Positions 56,840 through 64,000 of a stretch of DNA of 64,000 nucleotides are shown one piece after another (within the stretch, counting starts at the first letter, position 1; the number at the start of each line of letters is the position of its first letter). The stretch is taken from positions 4,016,183 through 4,080,182 of the forward strand of contig JAMWFC010000117.1 of the NCBI GenBank assembly GCA_027475525.1. Reading direction: 5' to 3'. Both the position numbers and the translations under genes were made by a program. The notes beneath the pieces were generated by a model that saw only the letters and a list, made by a program, of their open reading frames with translations, was not told the origin of the DNA and ran no database searches. This DNA is from Macrolepiota albuminosa. Lineage: Eukaryota > Basidiomycota > Agaricomycetes > Agaricales > Agaricaceae.

Positions 56840-58493
56840 ACCAATTGACAATCTAGAGGGACGCAAAGCATCTCTCATGCAGGCCACCGCGGCCATTGAG
56901 AGTACAGAAACTCTCAATACAGAACAGAGCATCAGTTCATCGGCTGATGCGCCAACGGAGAGCTTGGCCAAGCTCTCCTTGCTACAGCAGCTGGAAATGC
57001 CGCACCAATCTGAGCCCAGCTCGGAAGAAGAGTCGCGTCCTCGACGCGACAAAGGAAAAGCACGGGCTGTCAAGCCCACTCACAACCAGGACTTAGTCCT
57101 GGCTACCCTTCTCCAACGTCTGGGAGATAACGGGTACGATGTACCCGCAGAGTCATCATTCCTCCGTGATGCGGAGGCAGTCGTCCTCATCTGCCGGATG
57201 ATGGATGACATGGATCATATGCGCGCTCAGCGCAAAACTGATCTCCTTGCCCTTTCGGCCGCTCGTAAGCGGCAGACTACACCCCCGAGTCGGGACACCG
57301 ACTCCAGCAAAAGGGCGCGTCAGCAAGGAGTGGAGGACGCGCCCTCCCGCTCGATTAAGTCGAGCGTTGCTGCCCCCGGCCGGAAGGCCGGCCTAGGACG
57401 GGACATCCTCCCCTATGAAGATGTTCCTGCTCCAGCCACCCCCCGGCTTATCCAGCGCCTTGCCAGCGGCGCATCTGAGGTCGCATCTTCGCAACCAGTA
57501 TCTGTGGTTTCCACCACGCACTCTGGGGAGCAGAGTTCCAGGGGCGTGAGCACACGCCCCACCGAGGCTAAGGCCTCACTACCCCAAAAGGATTGTTGGG
57601 GTAAGCAACCGGAAGGGCACACAGAGGGCCCACCAGCCTGACTCTTGCAGTGTGTGTAGGCAATGGACCCACGGTCTGAGAAGTCAGAGCCGGAGAGGCT
57701 GCCATCCCCGCCCTCCAATGACGATTGGTATGAGGAGCCTGAAGAGGCTCGTATAGAATCCCCTGTGCCGCACGAGACAGCGGCACAACGTATGGCACGT
57801 GAACGGCGCAACAGCAATAAACGAGCTAAGATGGAGCATCAGGCGCAGGATAGCGCCAAGCGAGGAGCTGCCCTCCTCGAGGACCAAACCGGGCGCATTC
57901 CTGATGCACTCGGTGTTGTGATCTATCGTGATCACACTATTGAGCGCCAGAACTCATTCTTTGGCGTGGGGTTAGCTCCCCAATTCTATTGGTCGCCAAT
58001 GACCAATACCATCTTTGTCGGGCAAGAAGCCCGCACAGCCAGGTTATTCAAGGACGATAAACAGGGCAACGCCGCGGCGACGCCCCACAACAGTAAGGTG
58101 TACCAAGTGGCACCTCGCGGGTTTCCCCGCAGTCCTCGAGAAGTCCGCAGACTTCATGCACTGGTTAACAACCAGTTTACGCCGCTTTGTCAGCATCAGT
58201 TGGGCTACCTCTTGCTCAACGAATTCAAGCGGGTGGCGCTCAACTGCCACCCTACGGCCCGAGACAGAGCTATGTCTCATTTACTCGATGAGGTCGAGTA
58301 TAGGACTATCACGGTACCCTTCGCAAGTCCAGAGGAGCGGGAGAACGTCCCGCAAATGATTGTGCCGTCGCGGCTCTATCGCCGCAAAGAGGGAGGGAAA
58401 ATTGCCTTCGTCGGCCTTACCCCCCCTGATCCAAAGCAACCATTTGCTTTGGACTACCTGGGCTCATACGCCCTCCTCTATGGACGTTCTGGG

Positions 58494-58647
58494 ACGTCCA
58501 ACGTGTGGACCGGTCTGGCCATGGACCAAGCCATGCGCATTCATTGGCGCAGCCTCTTTGGGTTTGCGCTACGTCCAACGTGTGGACCGGTCTGGCCATG
58601 GACCAAGCCATGCGCATTCATTGGCGCAGCCTCTTTGGGTTTGCGCT
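58494..58647. repeat. 77-bp tandem duplication in inner ORF3
   Basis: 58,494-58,570 recurs at 58,571-58,647 (coding for WTGLAMDQAMRIHWRSLFGF). Confidence 0.92.
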
Positions 58648-58768
58648 TGTATGCGCCCTCAGCGCCAGCCGCCCCTCCAAGGCCACGGTACACAAGTACC
58701 TGGCCTACGTCTTCGCCAGGCCAGGCCTCTACAAAGAGGCTGTGGCTGAGTACGAGGCGGCCATGGGG

Positions 58769-58922
58769 CAAGTCTTTGAGCCCCTCCACGCCGACGACCC
58801 TACCTTCGAGGTTCGGGCTGTGGACATCCCGGAAGCGTCAGCTTCCAAGTCTTTGAGCCCCTCCACGCCGACGACCCTACCTTCGAGGTTCGGGCTGTGG
58901 ACATCCCGGAAGCGTCAGCTTC
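58769..58922. repeat. 77-bp tandem duplication in inner ORF3
   Basis: 58,769-58,845 recurs at 58,846-58,922 (coding for FEPLHADDPTFEVRAVDIPE). Confidence 0.92.
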
Positions 58923-59467
58923 CGTATTCACCACTTCGGACGCGTTACGTGTCCTTCTTCACAATCAAATTCCGGTCAGCTGGGCTAACCACGCATATAC
59001 TTATGGGGTCACCTACTTGGCCCATCTATTCTTCAGCGACAGCCGGCTCTACAACGAGATTGCCAACGCCTGATGCTCCAGCAGCAGGACAGTTGCCGTG
59101 CATATGACGATGTGCTCGCCAAGGGGATGTACCTCTTCATCGGGCAAGACATTTATGCCCGCAAAATCTGGACGCGCCAGTACCCGTCCGACACCGGGAA
59201 TCTGCCTGATCCCCAACCATCTGTCCCGGGGTCGACCATTGACCCCAATCTCACACTCTCCCCCCTCTGGGACTATGACGATTCCCTGCCAGTAGCAGGG
59301 CCTTCAGGCACGTCCTACGCGCCCGCACCTGAGGATGAACTCCTTGACTACGACATGGACGATGCAACTGCCGATCCATTCCGGGAGCCTGGGGACTCTC
59401 TCATTGCCCCTGTCCCAGACTTACCGACGGCATGACCATCGTATTATCTCAAGACCGTAGCTCGGTC

Positions 59468-59480
59468 TGATTGGGGGGTG
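59468..59480 (+). promoter_or_regulatory. Polypurine tract of inner G2
   Basis: gattggggggtg directly before the 3' LTR; the outer copy has ttggagggtg in the same place. It fixes the sense of the element as plus strand. Confidence 0.75.
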
Positions 59481-59713
59481 TGTAGCATAGTCCGCTATGT
59501 GGCGTTGGCCACATAGCTTTACTTACTGTATAGTAGTAAATATTATATTATATTTATTATAATATAATATTATTTACATTAGTATATAATTAGTTTACCC
59601 TGCTGCTTACAAAGCAGCTTATTTTTGTGTTGTACTTCATAGTCAATAGACCGGACTGGTCTGATTCTGTGCAGTGTGAACACTAAGCTCACAATTCCTG
59701 TAACTTCGTTACA
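59481..59713 (+). repeat. 3' LTR of inner G2
   Basis: 233 bp; two differences from the 5' LTR (gcatagtccgc against gcgtagtctgc). Confidence 0.95.
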
Positions 59714-60090
59714 TAGCCCCTCTCGCCATAGCGGAGGCAAACTGCCCCCATCCTGGCACTGCTTAGGGGCTGACTAGCCCCCCATAGGCCTGTTGCTGGG
59801 ATTGGCCCTCTGCGTGATGTGGTGCATAAGCGCCCGTTACTGGTTGTTGGGGCTGATAGCCGCCCACAGGTGCGTTCTGGGGCATGAAGTTGCCCTGCAT
59901 GGGTTGGAGTGGCGGATAGCCACTGATCACCGGCTGCTGCAGCAGGTAGCCCACCGCTGGTGGTTGCTGCTGCTGTGGGAAGCCCACAACTTGTTGCGAT
60001 TGTCCCCACTAGGGCACATTTTGGGTCAGCGGGGGAGCCATCTGCCCCTCCCCTTCAGCCGACGGTAAGACCGACGGCGCAAACTCAATG

Positions 60091-60122
<32 letters not shown>

Positions 60123-60149
60123 ATTCTGGTCCACGGGCATGTTGTCCAT
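59714..60149 (-). pseudogene. G2 ORF3 of the outer element, 5' portion
   Basis: It starts at 60,149 with MDNMPVDQNEQQQQ and continues with FAPSVLPSAEGEGQMAPPLT, the first part of the Gln/Pro-rich region, including a TAG after NVP (TGG or CAG changed). It is cut at 59,714 by the inner element and resumes at 48,075. It keeps the bases lost from the inner copy near 55,928. Confidence 0.8.
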
Positions 60150-60252
60150 GGTTGAGGGCAAAAAGCAAAACAGAAATTTCGCCTTTTAAGACGTGTTTCA
60201 GCCACAGCTGCTGACCAACTCAGCCAAGCCGCAATCGGCACTGCCAATCAAA

Positions 60253-61092
60253 TTAAGCACTGGCATGCTTACTTAATTGATGTGGGCGCTTAACACCCTT
60301 CAACTCCAAATAACGGTCAAGTGCCGCCAACTTGGAGCAATGGGAGTGTGGCTCCCATGTTGTATCTCCGAGGGACCAGCGTACCTCAAACTCGAGCATG
60401 TTACGCTCAGTCCACCGGTGCCCAATGATGCACTCGATGAACTATTTGTCATCGTCTCTAGCCCCAAAATCATAGGGGCCTGGGGTCACCCTGTTAGGGA
60501 ATAGCGCATTGTCAGACGTGCTGTATGATCGCAACAGCAACACGTGAAACTTTGGAATGATGCGTCGTTCCTGTAATGCCAGAGGCAGCTCCAACACGTA
60601 GTTGAAGGTACTTGGCTCTGCGTCTAGAACGCGGTATGGGCCTACCCATTTCGGGCAGAGTTTACTCGCCCAACTCTTTGGGAGTCTCAGGTTACGCGTT
60701 GGCAGGTAAACCAACGCTCCTACTGCTATTGGCGGTTCTGCTCGCCTACGGTGATTGGCGTTTTTCACCTGAAAGACTCGCACCTCTATGATGGCATCAT
60801 GCACCGCTGCAACGTTCTCCAGGGCCTGCCTGGCAAACTCGACAACTCCTCGGTGAGCCACCGTGTCAGCACCAACTTCGTGCAGCATGGAGGGCAAGTA
60901 CCCTCCATTGAGCGCAAAGGGCACATACCCTGTCGTATCTGAAATACTCGTGTTAATCGCGAACTCAGTGAGTGGACACCAGTCCACCCAGTCTCGTTGG
61001 TCAGGGCGAACAACTGCCCTTAGAATCTGGCCTATACTGCGGTTAGCCCGCTCTGTTTGCCCATCCATTTGAGGATGAAAGGACGTCGACAT
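60253..61092 (-). pseudogene. Outer G2 pol, integrase C-terminus and chromodomain-like end
   Basis: Continues the integrase from SFHPQMDGQTERANRSIGQ (catalytic Glu) through YLPTRNLRLPKSWASKLC to DFGARDDDK, where TGG has become TAG (about 60,443). The remaining chromodomain-like part reads on to the stop at 60,253. The first codons are separated from the upstream part by the TGA near 61,097 (CGA in the inner copy). Confidence 0.85.
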
Positions 61093-61098
61093 GAGGAG

Positions 61099-62034
61099 TC
61101 ACGCTCCTAGCAGTTTGTGGAGTTCCCTCCACCATTGAGACGTGAACTTTGAGTCATGGTCGCTCACAATGGTGCTAGGCAGCCCATGCAGTCTAACGAT
61201 CTCCCTAAGGTAGATCCATGACAGCTCCTTAGCTGTCAGCGTAGTTCGCACCGGTATGAGGTGCACCATGCTCGTCATGCAGCATATTACCACCCAGAGG
61301 TAATCGAACCCTCTGGACTCAGGAAAGGAACCTACAAAGTCCATTCCAATGGAATCCCAAGGTTTCACCGGCACAGGTAGCTGGTGTAGCTTCCCATGAG
61401 GGGATCCAGAGGGCAACTTTGCCCTCTGACATGCTGCGCATGAGGCGCAGAACTTAGTCACTTCCTGGGCCATACGTGGCCACCAATACCATCTCCGGAT
61501 GTAGCCCAATGTCCAGGCGGCACCAAAGTGCCCCACCAGTGTATGGGCCTGGTCCAAGATCCACGTAACAATGGTTCGCGTACAGGGGAGGCAGACCACT
61601 GCCACCCCTTGATGGTTCTTCATCGTGATCAGTCCACCAGGCTCATGCCTGAACCGAGGATGGTTGTCAGGATTGGCAATTATCTCAGCGAATAGAGAAT
61701 CATCGCCATAGTCCTGCACCACTTCCTTCCAGAAGTCGTCGCTGACCAGGCTAGGGGGCTGGGATGAAGGCAATTCGCCTTCGAGCATCTCCGCCAGTGT
61801 AACGGGTAAATCGGGGCGCTCGTGCTCCCCAGTTGACGTTGGGTCCACGGCTTCATGCTCCTTGAGCAACTGGGCGGCTACGTTCCGCTCTTCACGCTGC
61901 TCTCTGAGGCGAGTGCTTCGCCTCCGTTCATCGTCATGCATAGCGCGTACTTCCAGGACATGCTCCCTGAGCTCCTGGTATTGGTGGAGAGGTAAATCCT
62001 CTTCATCAGGGTCTATGCGGCAGTCTGCCTGCAC
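61099..62034 (-). pseudogene. Outer G2 pol, RNase H-integrase linker and integrase core
   Basis: A 311-codon open stretch: QADCRIDPDEEDLPLHQYQE, NDSLFAEI-like DDSLFAEIIANPDNHPRF, the zinc-binding HTLVGHFGAAWTLGYIRRWY...CASCAACQRAK, and the Asp residues in SIGMDFVGSFP and TIVSDHDSKFTSQWW. The upstream boundary is a one-base deletion (gttggg-aggctcac against gttggggaggcttac) and the downstream one a CGA-to-TGA stop. Confidence 0.85.
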
Positions 62035-62622
62035 ATACTCATGAGGCTTGTGAGCCTCCCAACTACATCACTCTCACAGTAGCGTGACAAGCAGTCTGCC
62101 ACTTTGTTGAGTTCACCTTTAACATAGGTGATGTCAAACTGGTATCTCGACATGTAGTCTATCCAACGTCGCTGACACGGCAACAAGTTCACCTGAGTTT
62201 TGAAGAACTCAAGGGCCTTGTGGTCCGTTATGATGTGGATGGGATATCCCATCAGCTTATCCTCCCACTTGAGGAGGGCCTCGAGTATGGCAAGAGTCTC
62301 CAGCTTGTGCACCGCATAGTTTTGCTGGGCCGTCGTGAACTTCTTCGACATGAACCCTGCTGGGTGGCAAGAGTCTCCAGCTTGTGCACCGCATAGTTTT
62401 GCTGGGCCGTCGTGAACTTCTTCGACATGAACCCTGCTGGGCGGCACATCTGCCAGCTGCTTCCCTGACCATACATGGCTCCGACGCCTGTCTTGGACGC
62501 GTCATGAACCCTGCTGGGCGGCACATCTGCCAGCTGCTTCCCTGACCGTACATGGCTCTGACGCCTGTCTTGGATGCATTGCAAATGAGCCATATTGGCT
62601 TGTCCCGTCTAGGGTCGATTGG
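62035..62622 (-). pseudogene. Outer G2 pol, RNase H
   Basis: The RNase H region (ASKTGVGAMYGQGSSW, ETLAILEALLKWEDKLMGYP, ITDHKALEFFKTQVNLLPCQ, KVADCLSRYCESDVVG). It is scrambled by two overlapping 77-bp-period duplications (62,288-62,441 and 62,426-62,579), the second with several mismatches. Confidence 0.8.
62288..62579. repeat. Two successive 77-bp-period duplications in outer RNase H
   Basis: ggcaagagtctccagc recurs 77 bp apart (62,289 and 62,366), and catgaaccctgctggg recurs 77 bp apart (62,426 and 62,503). The second pair differs at about four positions near its right end. Confidence 0.88.
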
Positions 62623-63881
62623 TCAAATCACCGGAGTCTTTGTACAGATCCGTTTGACCATCTCGAAGCACCGCTGGTGCAACGGCCTCCAATTGAACGG
62701 TGACCCGTTCTGCGTCATGGCCATAAGTGGCCCAGTATAGGCTGTGACATCGGGCAAGAAGCTCAATATGTAGTTGACAAGGCCAACGAATCGTTGGATG
62801 TTATTGTAGTTTTGGGGCATGCGCCACTCCTGAATGCGATTGAGCTTGTCCTGATCAGGGTGGATACCCCGTTCATCTATGACATGCCCGAGGCAGTCTA
62901 TACTCTGAGTGTAAAGCTCACATTTCTTCCACTTCAAGTACAACTTGTACTTGCATAGTCGTTCAAATACGACTCTGAGGTGCTGCTCATGCTCCTCCAT
63001 AGAATCCGAATAATGAAAATGTCATCTAAGTAGATGTGCATAAAATGTCCTATTACATCTCGAAAAATAGAGGTCATTAGCCTCTGGAAGGTGGCAGGAG
63101 CATTACAGTCTCCAATCTGCATTATATTGCTCGTGAACGTGCCCATGATTGAAGCAAATATGGTCTTGGGTACATCTTTGGTGCAAATGCGCACCTGCTC
63201 GTAAGCGTCAGTAAGGTCAATCTTTGAGCGATACTTCGCCTGAGCCACGTCTTCCCAGATCACCTCCTGATCTGGTAAAGGAGTTACATCCTTTATAGTG
63301 TTGTCATTGCGCTGACACGCATCAAGAGCTGTTTGAAGGGATCTATCCTTCTTCGGTATGCACAATAATGGTGCAGCTTGAGCGGTGGTGCATGGGGACC
63401 ACCATTGAGCATTCAAATAGCGATTAGTTTTATCACGTAGTTGCTCCTGGAGTGCACGCAGGCAGCGCAGCAAGTGGTACTTATATTGCTTGCTCTCGTC
63501 TATGAGATTGATCTCATGGTTCACCTCCTGCCATGGCGGGAGCTCCTCCTTGGTCCCATTGACCATGTCGGCAAATTCTTCTTGCCATTGCTGATGCAAC
63601 CGAGGTATATCTTCCTCACAAAGGCTTGTCGCCTTCTGCTTCCCCTTCATACGCACCAGGGGAAGTACTTCCACCGTCTCTGAGGGTGGCCAAGGCGGCG
63701 GTGCATATTGCTCATGCATTGCGAGCACCCGATTGACACTGTCATCAGGTATATGTAGTCTCAGCAGAGCACCTGCTGCCGCTGCCTTATAAGCCACGAG
63801 GTTTTTCCTCTCACATACAAGTGAGTATGCTATGGACACCTCGTCCGAGGCTGGCTGGCGATATGCTGATTTGATGGTCAT
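62623..63881 (-). pseudogene. Outer G2 pol, reverse transcriptase
   Basis: Starts at 63,881 with MTIKSAYRQPASDEVSIAYS, as in the inner copy, seven codons after a TAA that both copies share. RT motifs KIDLTDAYEQVRICTKDV, MQIGDCNAPATFQRLM and IYLDDIFI are present. A one-base deletion at about 63,010, directly after YLDD, shifts the frame; the thumb continues at 63,000-62,623 and ends at TGA where the inner copy has CAA. Confidence 0.88.
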
Positions 63882-64000
63882 CTGTCTCTGGTGTGCATTT
63901 TACGCACATGTGGCTGCCATCAGCTCGTTCCACTCTTGCAGCATTCGGGGGTCATATGCCCAGTCGTACTCTGGCAGGGGTGCTGGTCGCTCCCAAGGGG

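Larger units (their letters stand above)
55834..59435 (+). pseudogene. G2 ORF3, large downstream ORF of unknown function
   Basis: It starts MDNMPVDLSEQQQQ, 102 bp after pol, and ends at TGA 59,433. Without the 77-bp duplications (56,070, 58,494, 58,769) and the insertion 56,532-56,839 it is about 1,020 codons. Part 1 (about 230 residues) is Gln/Pro/Gly-rich (GGYQPQQP, YPGMGGVPVMM). Part 2 is Ser-rich and charged (ADAPTESLAKLSLLQQLEMP). Part 3 (about 500 residues) looks globular: TGRIPDALGVVIYRDHTIER, FGVGLAPQFYWSPMTNTIFV, RRLHALVNNQFTPLCQHQLG, HKYLAYVFARPGLYKEAVAE. An acidic tail (DYDMDDATADPFREPGDS) ends it. I see no signal peptide or membrane segment, so it is not an evident envelope protein. 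This copy also has a small deletion near 55,928 and lost about 75 bp near 57,625. Function unknown. Confidence 0.8.
48076..59713 (+). mobile_element. Inner G2 gypsy element, complete, nested in the outer copy
   Basis: 11,638 bp with LTRs 48,076-48,308 and 59,481-59,713 that differ at only two of 233 positions. The 5-bp target duplication tagcc is at 48,071-48,075 and 59,714-59,718. Order: 5' LTR, gag-protease-RT-RNase H-integrase-chromodomain (48,440-55,731), ORF3 (55,834-59,435), polypurine tract, 3' LTR. It lies inside ORF3 of an opposite-strand copy of the same family. The length is inflated by four 77-bp duplications and a 308-bp insertion; without them it would be about 11.0 kb, long for a fungal gypsy element because of ORF3. 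Confidence 0.95.
59714..64000 (-). mobile_element. Outer G2 gypsy element, 5' part (pol and ORF3 start)
   Basis: The minus-strand continuation of the element that ends at 44,760. From right to left it holds the protease-RT linker, RT, RNase H, integrase, chromodomain-like end and the first 435 nt of ORF3 up to the inner insertion. Gag and the 5' LTR lie beyond the window. The sequence is about 93-95% identical by eye to the inner copy. Confidence 0.93.

Noticed and set aside
55834..59435. Reading G2 ORF3 as a retroviral-type envelope gene
   Set aside because: The position fits, but I see no signal peptide, membrane helix or cleavage site, and the protein is Gln/Pro-rich at its N terminus.

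Overview
The window looks like a chromosome segment of a filamentous basidiomycete, probably an Agaricomycete. The evidence is short (about 50-60 nt) GT-AG introns, a KRE6/SKN1-type cell-wall glucan protein, a polytopic family-2 glycosyltransferase, and Ty3/gypsy and tyrosine-recombinase retrotransposons of fungal type. I saw no bacterial features, CRISPR array or rRNA, and noticed no tRNA.

Layout. (1) 1-11,660 is an AT-rich, CpG-poor repeat graveyard holding a decayed minus-strand copy of gypsy family 'G2'. A young 5.5-kb gypsy element 'G1' (3,784-9,277, minus strand, 183-bp LTRs, target duplication gcagc) is inserted in it. (2) 11,663-17,611 is a decayed Ngaro/DIRS-type tyrosine-recombinase retrotransposon with split direct repeats (A1...B1-A2-B2). 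(3) 17,612-22,350 is AT-rich DNA with short hairpins and a perfect 60-bp minisatellite of 24 units. (4) 23,165-32,182 is the only host gene island: a quinone-oxidoreductase-like dehydrogenase (+), a large membrane GT2 glycosyltransferase (-), and, divergently from it, a KRE6/SKN1 GH16 glucan-synthesis protein (+) with an apparent 7-nt microexon. (5) 33,842-44,759 holds CACTA-like miniature elements, dispersed repeats, an unrecognised decayed coding relic, and a decayed plus-strand G2 copy carrying a probable solo LTR. (6) 44,760-64,000 holds two young G2 copies, one inside the other. The outer one (minus strand) runs off the right edge. The inner one is complete (48,076-59,713, plus strand, 233-bp LTRs, target duplication tagcc) and sits inside ORF3 of the outer copy.

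G2 is the most interesting mobile element. Besides gag-protease-RT-RNase H-integrase-chromodomain it carries a third ORF of about 1,000 codons after pol. It is Gln/Pro-rich at the N terminus, has a globular-looking C-terminal half, shows no membrane segment that I can see, and I do not recognise its family. Both young copies carry it.

A caution for all readers of this sequence: at least 20 places carry a tandem duplication whose period is exactly 77 bp, in genes, transposons and intergenic DNA alike. This is best explained as an assembly scar (unmerged 77-base overlaps at contig joins), and it introduces false frameshifts into the dehydrogenase, the glycosyltransferase, G2 pol and ORF3. Real decay is also present: several stops in the young elements are CGA-to-TGA changes, and the old repeats are nearly free of CpG, which suggests deamination of methylated CpG.
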